Source: Belliella calami (GTDB lineage Bacteria; Bacteroidota; Bacteroidia; Cytophagales; Cyclobacteriaceae). Taken from it: a stretch of DNA of 64,000 nucleotides. A program made the position numbers and the translations under genes. This document shows, one piece after another, positions 53,600 to 62,476 of the stretch (positions within the stretch are counted from its first letter, which is position 1; every line of letters starts with the position of its first letter). The notes beneath the pieces are model-generated. The model was given only the letters and a program-made list of their open reading frames with translations. It made no database searches and was not told where the DNA came from. The stretch is from the NCBI RefSeq assembly GCF_022549695.1, contig NZ_JAKZGS010000004.1, positions 233,756 through 297,755 on the forward strand, written 5' to 3'.

Positions 53600-56596
53600 A
53601 TGAAAAAGACAGTAATTATCATATTGGCGGTTTTTGCATTTTTATTGACAGCCTTGATCGCTGTACCATTTATTTTTAAGGATAAAATACTTGAAAGAAT
53701 TGACAAGGAAATTGCCCAGTCTGTCAATGCACAAGTACATTATGACTTCAATAATATTAGCCTGAGTATTTTCAAGCGATTTCCAGATGTAAGTGTTACA
53801 CTTCGTGAGTTTGGAATCAGTGGCAACCCACCGTTTCAAAATGACACTTTGGTTCATGTGGACCAATTGCAGGTGGATTTTAACCTCAGATCTGTTCTTT
53901 TTGCTGATACTCCTTCATTGTCAGGAATTCACCTCGATGGCGGTGCAGTTTATGTGAAAGTATTGGAAGATGGACAAGCCAATTATGATATTACTTTCCC
54001 TTCAGAAGAAGTAGCCGAATCTGAAAGCACTTTTGAGATTGGTATCGATTTGATAGAAATCAATAATCTGAACTTCATTTATGACGATAGACAGCTGGAT
54101 TATTTCATGGCATTGGGAAATATGCAGATGGAAGGGAAGGGGAATTTTACAGCAGATGTCTATCAGCTGCCTGTGAAGCTCGAGATGCTCATAGCTGATG
54201 TCAGTTACGAAGGAACAAATTACCTCAAAAACAAAGTTTTCAAAGGAAATACCACAGTTGATGTGGATATGGAAAATATGAAATTTGCTTTTGCAGATGG
54301 AGACTTTGCACTGAATGATTTCGTTTTTGATCTTTTTGGCTTTGTAGCATTACCAGCAGATGATATAGAGATGGACTTACAGTTTGAAGGAAAAGACAAT
54401 ACCTTCAAAAGCATCCTTTCATTGGTGCCGGGGATTTATACCGATAGTTTCAAAGGTCTGAAGACTTCGGGAACGATGGATTTCAAAGGTTTTATGAAGG
54501 GGATTTACAATGAAAATAGTTTTCCTGCATTTGATATTTCCTTGAACGTAGCAGATGGTATGTTTCAATATCCGGATCTTCCTAGACCTGTCAGCAATAT
54601 CAATATCGATATGAATGCTGCAAATACCAGCGACAATCTTGATTTTACTAAAGTCAATATTTCAAAATTCAATATGGATTTTGGAAGTAATCCAATATCA
54701 GGAAGATTACTTTTGGAAAATTTGGTAACATACGATATCGATGGAAATTTGGTTGGTAAATTGAATTTAGAGGAATTGACTTCGATTTTTCCAATAGAAG
54801 GAATGACCTTAAAGGGGATTTTGGATGTCAATGCTTCTGCAAAAGGAAGGTATGATTCTGTGAAAAATATCATCCCAAATATCAACGCGAAGATGCTTTT
54901 GACAAATGGATATGTGAAAAGCTCAGAATATCCCGCTCCTATTGATAAGCTCAACGTCAATGCAAGCATCATCAATACAAGTGGAAATATGAAAGATTTC
55001 TTGGTAGATCTCAGCAACTTTGGTTTTGAACTCGAAGATGAGGCTATCAGTGGAAATATAAAAATCCAAGATTTTGAACAAATGAATTGGGACGGTGCTG
55101 TGAAGGGAACAATTGATGTTGGTAAAATGATGGCTATTTTCCCAATCGAGAATACCATCATGGAAGGAAAAGTGGTAGCTGATCTTAATTCCAAGGGATC
55201 ATACAAAGATGTGGAGGAAGGAAGGTTTAACAAGCTAGATACAAGGGGTGATATGTCTATCCAGAAGTTCTTCTATACTTCTACTGATCTACCGCAGGGA
55301 ATCAGAATCAATGATGCAAAGGCGGACTTTACACCAGAAAGAATCAATCTGACAAAGTTTGATGCAAGAGTAGGTGAAAGTCCTCTACAAGCTTCAGGAT
55401 TTCTGTCAAATTATATGAATTACTTCCTTAAAGAAAACGAAACCTTAAAAGGACAGCTTTCATTAGAATCATCGAAATTCAATGTGAATCAATGGATGGT
55501 TGAATCTGGAGAAGCTGAAGATTCTGAATTGACCGTCATAGAATTGCCCAAGAATATTGATTTTACAATGGCTGTTTCTGCAAATGAGGTTTTGTACGAC
55601 AATTTGAACTTGAAGCAAGTGAAAGGCAATATGACTTTGAGAGAGGGAGTGTTGAGCTTTAGGGAAGCTTCTATGGCGACGATGGGTGGACAAGTGGTCA
55701 TGAATGGCACATACGATCCTAGAGATCTGACAGCACCGAAATTTGACTTCAACTTCAATGTCATTGATCTGAGTATTGCGGAAGCATTCAGCTCTTTGAA
55801 TACTGTGAAAGTTTTGGCCCCTGTAGCACAACATTTGACAGGGAAGTTTTCTACGAAATTGGATTTTTCTGGACTTTTGGGCCAAGATATGATGCCAATC
55901 CTAGCCTCATTGGATGGGAAAGGTATACTGAGAGTATTGGAAGCTGCGTACAAAGATAGCCCATTGCTGAAAGGTGTAACGAGCTTGACCAAACTGAATG
56001 ATACCAATACGATCCAATTCCGTAATCTCAATCTCCCAATTGTAATTCAAGACGGGATGTTGAATTTGAGTCCCGTGGATCTCAAATTGTGGGATTACCA
56101 AGCTAAGGTACAGGGAAGCACAGGATTTGATGGATCGATCAATTACTTGATCAATATGCAGATTCCTGCAGGTAAGTTTGGGTCACAAGCCAATAATTTG
56201 TTGGCCACGATTTCTGGAACAGAGGCTACAGGTTCTACACTAATTCCTGTATCTATCAATTTGGGCGGTACTTACAATAGTCCCAAAGTTGGTTTGTCAG
56301 GAGAGAATTCCATTGAAAGTTTATTGACAAATGCCTTAAGATCAAGGGTGAGTTCTGAAAGGGAAAACCTGCAAGCCAAAGCTACGGAACAATTCAAAGC
56401 AGCTGAGGATAGTTTGAAAAGCGAACTGAAAACAAGATCAGAAGCACTTCAAGATAGCGCCAAAAAAGAGGCAGAGAGAAAGGTAACAGAGACCAAAGAT
56501 AGAGCTGTAGAAGAAGCCAAAAATGTGCTCAAAGGAGTATTGGGCAATAGAGCTAGACCAGCAGCAAAACCAGACACTACCAAAAATCAGCAGTAA
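53600..56596 (+). CDS. AsmA-like large envelope protein
   Basis: 998 aa. An N-terminal inner-membrane anchor (VIIILAVFAFLLTALIAVPF) precedes a long periplasmic region of beta-strand repeats of the AsmA/TamB-related type (SISIFKRFPDVSV-like start; VNMDLEFEGKD-like blocks recur). The C-terminal AsmA domain is at about 690-900 (FDFNFNVIDLSIAEAFSSLN). A highly charged Ala/Lys/Glu coiled-coil tail occupies roughly 905-990. AsmA-like proteins are thought to bridge membranes for lipid traffic. It is monocistronic. Confidence 0.85.
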   Translation: MKKTVIIILAVFAFLLTALIAVPFIFKDKILERIDKEIAQSVNAQVHYDFNNISLSIFKRFPDVSVTLREFGISGNPPFQNDTLVHVDQLQVDFNLRSVLFADTPSLSGIHLDGGAVYVKVLEDGQANYDITFPSEEVAESESTFEIGIDLIEINNLNFIYDDRQLDYFMALGNMQMEGKGNFTADVYQLPVKLEMLIADVSYEGTNYLKNKVFKGNTTVDVDMENMKFAFADGDFALNDFVFDLFGFVALPADDIEMDLQFEGKDNTFKSILSLVPGIYTDSFKGLKTSGTMDFKGFMKGIYNENSFPAFDISLNVADGMFQYPDLPRPVSNINIDMNAANTSDNLDFTKVNISKFNMDFGSNPISGRLLLENLVTYDIDGNLVGKLNLEELTSIFPIEGMTLKGILDVNASAKGRYDSVKNIIPNINAKMLLTNGYVKSSEYPAPIDKLNVNASIINTSGNMKDFLVDLSNFGFELEDEAISGNIKIQDFEQMNWDGAVKGTIDVGKMMAIFPIENTIMEGKVVADLNSKGSYKDVEEGRFNKLDTRGDMSIQKFFYTSTDLPQGIRINDAKADFTPERINLTKFDARVGESPLQASGFLSNYMNYFLKENETLKGQLSLESSKFNVNQWMVESGEAEDSELTVIELPKNIDFTMAVSANEVLYDNLNLKQVKGNMTLREGVLSFREASMATMGGQVVMNGTYDPRDLTAPKFDFNFNVIDLSIAEAFSSLNTVKVLAPVAQHLTGKFSTKLDFSGLLGQDMMPILASLDGKGILRVLEAAYKDSPLLKGVTSLTKLNDTNTIQFRNLNLPIVIQDGMLNLSPVDLKLWDYQAKVQGSTGFDGSINYLINMQIPAGKFGSQANNLLATISGTEATGSTLIPVSINLGGTYNSPKVGLSGENSIESLLTNALRSRVSSERENLQAKATEQFKAAEDSLKSELKTRSEALQDSAKKEAERKVTETKDRAVEEAKNVLKGVLGNRARPAAKPDTTKNQQ

Positions 56597-56639
56597 GTTT
56601 CACCAAAAGTTCCTTAGTGTGCAATGTTTTACAGAGGGG

Positions 56640-56985
56640 GAGGTGTGTTTTAAGGTTGAAAAGTTTTAAGGTTAAGGATCTCTAATAGCTTCCTCTTGGT
56701 TGGTGTCCGCACCAACCAATCCTTCCTCAATCCCCATCCTTGGTCGGTGTCCGCACCGACAAATACACAATCCCTTGTTTTAAGGTTGGAAAAGTTGGAA
56801 AGTTAAAAGGTTGACGGCCTCTAATATATTTGCTTCCGTCCATGGTTGGTGTCCCCAACGACCAATCCTACTCCTTAGTTGGTGTCTTCACCAACCAAGC
56901 GAAATAAACAAAAAGCACTATTTACATAATTTACTCATTTTCTCACTACCCAACGATACCCGTGGTTTGTGTCCGCACAGACCAA
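56640..56985. repeat. Array of five related hairpins within a partly duplicated unit
   Basis: Five imperfect copies of the palindrome TTGGTTGGTG-TCCG-CACCAACCAA lie at 56696-56719, 56740-56763, 56843-56864, 56875-56898 and 56963-56984. Copy 2 has C/G in place of T/A on both arms (GTCGGTG/CACCGAC); copies 1, 2 and 5 keep the TCCG loop. Words TTTTAAGGTTG and CTCTAATA occur before copies 1 and 3, which indicates an older ~150-bp tandem duplication. No CRISPR spacing pattern. Confidence 0.85.
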
Positions 56986-56992
56986 CTCCAAA

Positions 56993-57898
56993 TCACCCAA
57001 CAACCCAATACCAAAAGCCAATAGTGAAGAAGGATAAAGGAATCCCCAATCCAACCAAAAGAGAGGCTAGCTTGGGCTCCAAATCATGGGAAATAGCGAT
57101 AATGGATCCTGTGATCATGGGAGCCATGGCTGTTTCGATCACGGTGACTTTGAATACAAAATCTTCCAAGCGAAAAGCAAATCCAAATAGCAAAAAGATC
57201 ACTGCAGGAATCAATAGGAGTTTGTAGCCAAGTCCAAGCCATAGATATTTAGAACGTATTGCATCCATATTTATCTTGACTTGCAAGCCAACTGCAATCA
57301 GGGCAATTGGGGTCAGGGTTTTGGCAATAAGATCAAATAGTATTGCAATGTTTCCGGTAAACTGGATATTTGAAAAATTCAAAACAAATGCTAGAATAAA
57401 GAAAATAAAGGGAGGAAAAGTCAAGATTTTCTTGGTGATATCTCGTTTTCTTTTTTTCTCTTCAGAATAGATAGAAGCTACGATGATAGCGATGCTACTG
57501 ACGATGATAAAAGATCCTGCCTGATCTATTAGCAGGGCGATTTTTAGAGCTTCCTCACCAAAAAGAGCCTTGACTATCGGAAATCCCACAAAAGATGTGT
57601 TTGCTAAGCCCGCGGTGATGATCAAGCATCCGGTGACAGATTTTTTCCAGTTGAATTTTCTTCCCAATGTCCCAAAGAGCACCCAAGACAAGCCAAAACT
57701 TATCCACGCACTCGAAATGGGCAAGAGCAGTGATAGCTCCAAGTCGATCTCGGGGATGTATTTCAACGCAAGAATCGGCAACACCACATAGATCAGGTAT
57801 TTATTCAAATACTGGGCGGTGCTTGTAGGGACTTGTTTTACAAACTGTAAAGCGATACCTACAAGGAGAAAAACGACAACGATGAAGAGGTTGGTCAT
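56993..57898 (-). CDS. AEC family transporter
   Basis: 301 aa, about ten membrane helices in two halves (TNLFIVVVFLLVGIALQFV; GLANTSFVGFPIVKALFGEE; ETAMAPMITGSIIAISHDLE). The auxin-efflux-carrier fold usually exports or exchanges organic acids such as malate in bacteria. Substrate unassigned. It ends 8 bp from the hairpin array. Confidence 0.88.
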   Translation of the reverse strand: MTNLFIVVVFLLVGIALQFVKQVPTSTAQYLNKYLIYVVLPILALKYIPEIDLELSLLLPISSAWISFGLSWVLFGTLGRKFNWKKSVTGCLIITAGLANTSFVGFPIVKALFGEEALKIALLIDQAGSFIIVSSIAIIVASIYSEEKKRKRDITKKILTFPPFIFFILAFVLNFSNIQFTGNIAILFDLIAKTLTPIALIAVGLQVKINMDAIRSKYLWLGLGYKLLLIPAVIFLLFGFAFRLEDFVFKVTVIETAMAPMITGSIIAISHDLEPKLASLLVGLGIPLSFFTIGFWYWVVG

Positions 57899-57992
57899 AG
57901 GCAGATTTCGCCGAAAGTTAACACAATCGTAATTTGGTTTTAATCAATTAGTAATTTTTTTTGAGTTGATTTGAGCTTAAAATAAGCCAGTT

Positions 57993-58223
57993 ATGAATAA
58001 ATTGATACCTATAGAGATCGAAGGCCAAAAGATTGTACAGTTGTCACAGTTAACCATAGATCAGGCAAATGACTTGAGAAGCTGGTTGCCGACTGATGGA
58101 TTGAAGAAAGTAAACCTTCATGGTGTGGAGTTACAGGACTGTCTTTCTTTTGAAACTTATGAGTATTGGTTCAAGACCAATCATGTACTTTCAAAAGCCT
58201 ATGAGACTATTCTGGATTTTTAG
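57993..58223 (+). CDS. Small cytoplasmic protein of unknown function
   Basis: 76 aa, no signal or membrane segment. Sequence is mixed alpha/beta (PIEIEGQKIVQLSQLTIDQA; LKKVNLHGVELQDCLSFETY). It overlaps the next gene on the other strand by 4 bp at their stops. I do not recognise the family. Confidence 0.6.
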   Translation: MNKLIPIEIEGQKIVQLSQLTIDQANDLRSWLPTDGLKKVNLHGVELQDCLSFETYEYWFKTNHVLSKAYETILDF

Positions 58224-58594
58224 ATCATCCCGAAAGTTTTTCTTTTCTCTGCAAAATATGCTTCTAGGTGATTGTAGAGCATGCTTTCGGCTACAGGTAT
58301 TCCAGAAAGTGTTAATTCAATATTGCCTTGCGCTGATTTTGGATCAACATCCATTGTTTCGATCATAAATATCAACTCTTGTAAAGTAAGTGGTTGATTG
58401 CATTTTTCAGGGTTTAGGTTGATTTCATTGCCATAGAAATCCACCGCTTCAAAGTAATATTCTCCATCCAAAATATTGGCATAAATGCTTATTTCCTCAC
58501 CCCACTGACTTTCGGGATAGCTAAGCTTGCAAATCAAAGTGTTTGGCCCTGTACCATTGAAGTAGCTTTCGGGTCTATAGTTGAAATTTATCAC
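58220..58594 (-). CDS. Cytoplasmic protein of unknown function with a neighbouring decayed paralogue
   Basis: 124 aa. Acidic, strand-rich N-terminal half and a helical C-terminal half (LTLQELIFMIETMDVDPKSA; VAESMLYNHLEAYFAEKRKT). A fragment at 58660-58788 on the same strand encodes a related C-terminus (NIELALS...LFKYLKSSFGKKRKNLG). It overlaps the 76-aa gene tail to tail. No domain recognised. Confidence 0.65.
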   Translation of the reverse strand: MINFNYRPESYFNGTGPNTLICKLSYPESQWGEEISIYANILDGEYYFEAVDFYGNEINLNPEKCNQPLTLQELIFMIETMDVDPKSAQGNIELTLSGIPVAESMLYNHLEAYFAEKRKTFGMI

Positions 58595-58659
58595 AAGGCA
58601 AAATTAGGGATAATTATTTGTCTTGGAAGTGAGGATTGAAATGTGATTAGAGATTTATT

Positions 58660-58788
58660 TTATATGATTAAAAATAAACCCAAATTCTTTCTTTTTTTGC
58701 CAAAACTACTTTTTAGGTATTTGAATAGTTTGTTTTCAACTACCGTTGAAAGTGCTAATTCGATATTTAATTCAGATACATTACTAAG
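58660..58788 (-). pseudogene. C-terminal remnant of a paralogue of the 124-aa protein
   Basis: The minus frame, open from an upstream TAG, reads VSELNIELALSTVVENKLFK and then YLKSSFGKKRKNLGLFLII before a stop. The intact neighbour reads GNIELTLSGIPVAESMLYNH then LEAYFAEKRKTFGMI. Shared residues in order (NIEL-LS-E-L-L-F-KRK-G) show a decayed duplication. There is no start codon. Confidence 0.65.
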
Positions 58789-58859
58789 CTATGGCTATTT
58801 AAATATTATTTAAGTAAACATTTTTTTATAAATTAGGCTCTCAATGTTCTTTAGTTAAT

Positions 58860-60053
58860 ATGAGGTTTTTCTATTGTCTATATTTAGTCTTTGCTTTATT
58901 TCTACTGTTTTTCTCATGTAGTTCTAAGGATCAGAGTGATCAAAAAATCATTTCAATCAACCCTACTGAGGCCTTGGAATCTACCCTTTTATCTGAGTTT
59001 GTGGAGGAAGTTAAATTCATAAAGCTAGAAACAAAAGAAGAGTCGATTTTGGCAGGAACGAGAGAAATCATTATCAAAGATAGATTCATCTATGCGGTAG
59101 ATAAATTTCAAAAGGCAGTATTGATTTTTGATATTGAAGGGCAGTTTGTGACCAAACTACTTAAATTGGGAGATGGACCTGATCAGTATAGAAACCTTGG
59201 TCCTGTGTTTATCTCAGATGATGAATCCACCATTGAGGTGATTGAAATGATGGGAGAAAAATCAAGAAGATTGACTTATTCAATGCCAGACTTCACATTG
59301 TTGGATACTAGTCCTTTTAATACACCATGGTCGAATTCATGGAGAAGGGATGGGGAATTGTATTATTTTTCCACACAACAAATAGAAAATAATATTGATG
59401 GTGAAGCAACCAATGCGGCCATAATTGTTAGAGACGAAAACAATCAACTTTCTTCCATATTTCCAAAGACTATTGAAACAAAAGGTTCAGGATTTTCACC
59501 GTTTACTGAAAGCTTAACTGAAAATAAAAATGGAGATCTTTTTATTTCTTTGGTATATGACAATACATTTTATCAATTGATAAATAAAGAAGCCAATCCT
59601 GTGATGTCGATTGATTTTGGGTCCTTTGGGATAGATCATTCGATCAGTTTTGAGTCTATTGAAAGACAAATGGAATACTTGGCACAGCAAACAGAAGGGA
59701 AAGCATCATTCCCTGTTTTAAATATTCAAGATCCAAGTTTGTTGGCCTTCTCCTACTATTTCAAAGAAAATGGGAGCAATGGACTCCATCAATATCTAGA
59801 TTTCAAAGAAAGAAACAAGGTTATTCATACCAAGTCTATACTCAACGATCTCAGTCCTTTTCCCGAGAAAGTATTTCTAAGTTCCTACTTTTTCACAATA
59901 AAACATGAAGTAATGCACAAAGGATACTTGGTAGATATTGTACTCCCAAGTTATAGCCTCAATGGCAAAAAAGAAATAGAAGTAGAAGGTTTGGGATTGA
60001 TCCATGCAGAGGATAATCCGATAGTGATGTTGATGAAGATGAGGAGTTTATAA
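58860..60053 (+). CDS. 6-bladed beta-propeller lipoprotein (DUF5128/BF3164-like)
   Basis: 397 aa. The lipobox of ALFLLFFSCSS gives lipidated Cys at about residue 20. The body starts with the family pattern LLSEFVEEVKFIKLETKEES and IIIKDRFIYAVDKFQKAVLI-FDIEGQFVTKLLKLGDGPDQ-Y typical of Bacteroidota surface propellers. Such lipoproteins are often next to small secreted peptides; the nearest peptide here is 226 bp downstream. Role unknown. Confidence 0.82.
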   Translation: MRFFYCLYLVFALFLLFFSCSSKDQSDQKIISINPTEALESTLLSEFVEEVKFIKLETKEESILAGTREIIIKDRFIYAVDKFQKAVLIFDIEGQFVTKLLKLGDGPDQYRNLGPVFISDDESTIEVIEMMGEKSRRLTYSMPDFTLLDTSPFNTPWSNSWRRDGELYYFSTQQIENNIDGEATNAAIIVRDENNQLSSIFPKTIETKGSGFSPFTESLTENKNGDLFISLVYDNTFYQLINKEANPVMSIDFGSFGIDHSISFESIERQMEYLAQQTEGKASFPVLNIQDPSLLAFSYYFKENGSNGLHQYLDFKERNKVIHTKSILNDLSPFPEKVFLSSYFFTIKHEVMHKGYLVDIVLPSYSLNGKKEIEVEGLGLIHAEDNPIVMLMKMRSL

Positions 60054-60279
60054 GACTGTTGAGTTTAAGATTGAACAAAGTGTTTTTTTTAACATAAAAT
60101 AAAATCATTGAATATCAGATAGTTATGACTTTTGCAAAAAAAAAGAAAATAGTTTAAAGTTTGGAAAATGTACTAATGATTTGTTATTATTGATAATCAG
60201 ATCAATACAAAGATAACTGCGCAGGAATTTTTAGGTCGGGTGAGTTAAATAAATTTTAAAACTTCTAATTTTAATAAAG

Positions 60280-60468
60280 ATGAAAAAGATAAAAATGGTA
60301 ATGGCAATTTGTGCATTTTTAATTGCATCGATTAGTATAACCCAAGCTGGAGATACATTTATTGATGCAGGATCTGGAGATATATATGTGGTTTCAACTT
60401 ACGTTGATGATTATGCATGTGCTGGTAGCGCGGGAGATTGTACTCGTCGTGTAAGTTATGGTTACTAA
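60280..60468 (+). CDS. Short secreted CX6C peptide 1
   Basis: 62 aa. Signal peptide MKKIKMVMAICAFLIASISI-TQA, then a ~39-residue mature peptide GDTFIDAGSGDIYVVSTYVD-DYACAGSAGDC with C47 and C54 spaced as C-x6-C, ending RRVSYGY. It aligns with the next peptide over the whole mature part. The leader resembles that at 41165. No immunity, lantibiotic or known leader motif is recognised. It precedes a DUF4221 lipoprotein and CxxC protein operon. Confidence 0.75.
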   Translation: MKKIKMVMAICAFLIASISITQAGDTFIDAGSGDIYVVSTYVDDYACAGSAGDCTRRVSYGY

Positions 60469-60492
60469 TTAAAAAATTATAAACTAAAAGTC

Positions 60493-60702
60493 ATGAAAAA
60501 TTTAATTTTGAGAATTTTATGTGTTAAAACAATTCTTGTTTTTGGGTGTATTCAATTTATATCCATAGCGAATGGTCAATCTGAAGCAGATTACTCTATA
60601 GATGAAGGGACCGGTACAATAACAGTTTATTCTACCACTGTTGATGAAGGTGCCTGTATGGGAGCTTATACTGACTGCGCTCGTCAAGTTTGGTCTTGGT
60701 AA
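60493..60702 (+). CDS. Short secreted CX6C peptide 2
   Basis: 69 aa. Hydrophobic leader to about residue 28, mature part ADYSIDEGTGTITVYSTTVD then EGACMGAYTDCARQVWSW. C55 and C62 again have C-x6-C spacing. Shared positions with peptide 1 are ID-x-G-x-G-x-I-x-V-x-ST-x-VD, AC-x-G-x3-DC-x-R-x-V. The pair is a recent tandem duplication 24 bp apart. Confidence 0.75.
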   Translation: MKNLILRILCVKTILVFGCIQFISIANGQSEADYSIDEGTGTITVYSTTVDEGACMGAYTDCARQVWSW

Positions 60703-60926
60703 TTTTAACAACCAGTGGATTAATCGTCCTCTGGTTAAGTTTTATTATATGAAATCGGCCATGTCAAATTTGAATTATCTTCCCTGAGTGATTCTATATA
60801 GAAATTCAACTTAGTAAAGGTACAAAATTGATAAATGAAATGAAGTATATCAGATACATGACATAATGGGATGATTAATTGCCATTCTAGATTCATTGTT
60901 ATAATTAAAAGACAAATTTCAAACAT

Positions 60927-62072
60927 ATGAAAAGTAAAATTTTATTATTTTTTTTAAGTATAATATTGGTTTCATGTACTACAAATAATTTTCAAGAGTA
61001 TACCAACAATCTTATTAAGGTTGATTCATTAAGAACAAAGCTTCCTGAATATGGTAATTATTCATTGTCCTACATCCAAATTTATGAAAATGAATTTGAC
61101 ACTTTGCTTTTTGCAGGAAATGTAATTAACAATAGTATTGATGTTTTTGATTTAAGTGGGGAAAAATTTAGAACTAGGATAGAATTTCAAAAAAATGGGC
61201 CTAAGTCATTAACTACCTTGCAAGGTTTTTACATAATTAATTATGATTCTATTCTTGTTTTTCCTAATAGTCTTTTACACAAAAGTTTAATAGTTGGTAT
61301 GGACTCAAATAAAATTGAAAATTTGGTAATTCAGGATTTTAGAAACCAGGAACCGAAAATCATCAATCATGTTTCATCAACTTTAAATCCAGTAATTCTA
61401 AATAATAGTAAGTTAAGTTTTATTCAATACCCTCTTTTTGATGTTGAAAGTGCAGAAAACATAAATAATGAATTTGATTTTGAAATTATTTATGATTTAA
61501 AAGACAGCACAATTTCTGAAGGAGGAATTAAATATCCTCAGTTTTATCATGGCAAGATTTGGAGTATTTATAGTACATTGTTATTTAGAACATTAGGGGA
61601 GAACGATTTATTAGTATATTCTTGGTCTTTAAGCGATAGTATTTATGTTAAATCAATTAGTGGAGAGGTTGAAAGCTTTATTGCAAAAGGTGTTTCCCAC
61701 AAAAAAGTTTTACCATTTACTCAAAAACCTGAACAACAGGAAAGGATAAAAAAAACAATAGAAAGTATAAACTATAAAGGCATTCTTTATGATAAGTATC
61801 GCAATTTATATTATCGAGTAGTTTTAAATTCTACAAGGTATGACCCTAAAATTCATATTGATTATAAAGCTTTTTTTGATCAACAGTTATCAATAATTAC
61901 ATTGGATAGCAGTTTTAATATGATTGATGAAACAATACTTGATAAAAATGTCTATACTTATTCTTCTATGTTTGTTGGCCCAAAGGGATTATATATTTCG
62001 AAAGCCAATGTGAGAAATAATACATATGAAGAAGATTATCTTCTTTATGACATTTTTAATTTACAAAGATGA
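60927..62072 (+). CDS. DUF4221-type lipoprotein downstream of the peptide pair
   Basis: 381 aa, lipobox MKSKILLFFLSIILVSC with lipidated Cys17. Strand-rich body (YSLSYIQIYENEFDTLLFAG; NSIDVFDLSGEKFRTRIEFQ-KNGPKSLTTLQGFYI) resembling DUF4221 and the gene at 40009. The stop overlaps the next ATG by 4 bases. Strongly AT-rich. A surface binding or sensing role is inferred. Confidence 0.78.
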   Translation: MKSKILLFFLSIILVSCTTNNFQEYTNNLIKVDSLRTKLPEYGNYSLSYIQIYENEFDTLLFAGNVINNSIDVFDLSGEKFRTRIEFQKNGPKSLTTLQGFYIINYDSILVFPNSLLHKSLIVGMDSNKIENLVIQDFRNQEPKIINHVSSTLNPVILNNSKLSFIQYPLFDVESAENINNEFDFEIIYDLKDSTISEGGIKYPQFYHGKIWSIYSTLLFRTLGENDLLVYSWSLSDSIYVKSISGEVESFIAKGVSHKKVLPFTQKPEQQERIKKTIESINYKGILYDKYRNLYYRVVLNSTRYDPKIHIDYKAFFDQQLSIITLDSSFNMIDETILDKNVYTYSSMFVGPKGLYISKANVRNNTYEEDYLLYDIFNLQR

Positions 62073-62476
62073 TGAAAAAGCTCTTGTCAACATTAGTAAC
62101 TGTTAGCTTGCTATTTAGTTGCTATAAATCTAATGACGATTATTTGCTTATCAAACAAATTATTGGAGATAGTTTAGTTTCAAATAAAGAATTTAAAGTT
62201 TTAGTACTCTCATTAGATGGGTGTATTTACTGTCTTGATGATGCAGTTTATAAAATAAATATTGATGGATCAATTGATGCTTTAATCTTAACGAGTAAAA
62301 ATGAAAATACTTCCAAGATATTTCTGAAAAACATTAACGAGTCTATTTCAACATATACTTATAAAGGTGAAATACCCCCAGATTTTTTTCTGAAAAATGA
62401 GTTAAAAATAATATTGTTTGACATAGATGGGGGAAAAATAGTTAAAAAAGAACCTTATGAAATATTCAAGAATTAG
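62069..62476 (+). CDS. CxxC lipoprotein of the peptide operon
   Basis: 135 aa, lipobox VSLLFSC (Cys18). Hydrophobic strand EFKVLVLSLDGCIYCLDDAV holds C52 and C55 as CxxC, the position expected for a thioredoxin-like redox motif, followed by alternating strands and helices (FLKNELKIILFDIDGGKIVK). Too short and divergent for confident thioredoxin assignment. It overlaps neighbours by 4 and 20 bases, so it is tightly coupled. Confidence 0.7.
   Translation: MMKKLLSTLVTVSLLFSCYKSNDDYLLIKQIIGDSLVSNKEFKVLVLSLDGCIYCLDDAVYKINIDGSIDALILTSKNENTSKIFLKNINESISTYTYKGEIPPDFFLKNELKIILFDIDGGKIVKKEPYEIFKN

Noticed and set aside
56696-56984. Repeat array at 56.7 kb as a CRISPR
   Set aside because: Repeats are palindromes with unequal spacing (about 11 to 80 bp), differ in sequence and share duplicated flanks; no cas genes are in the window.
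57993-58594. The 76-aa and 124-aa genes as a toxin-antitoxin pair
   Set aside because: They are convergent with overlapping stops, not a co-transcribed pair, and neither shows a toxin or antitoxin motif.
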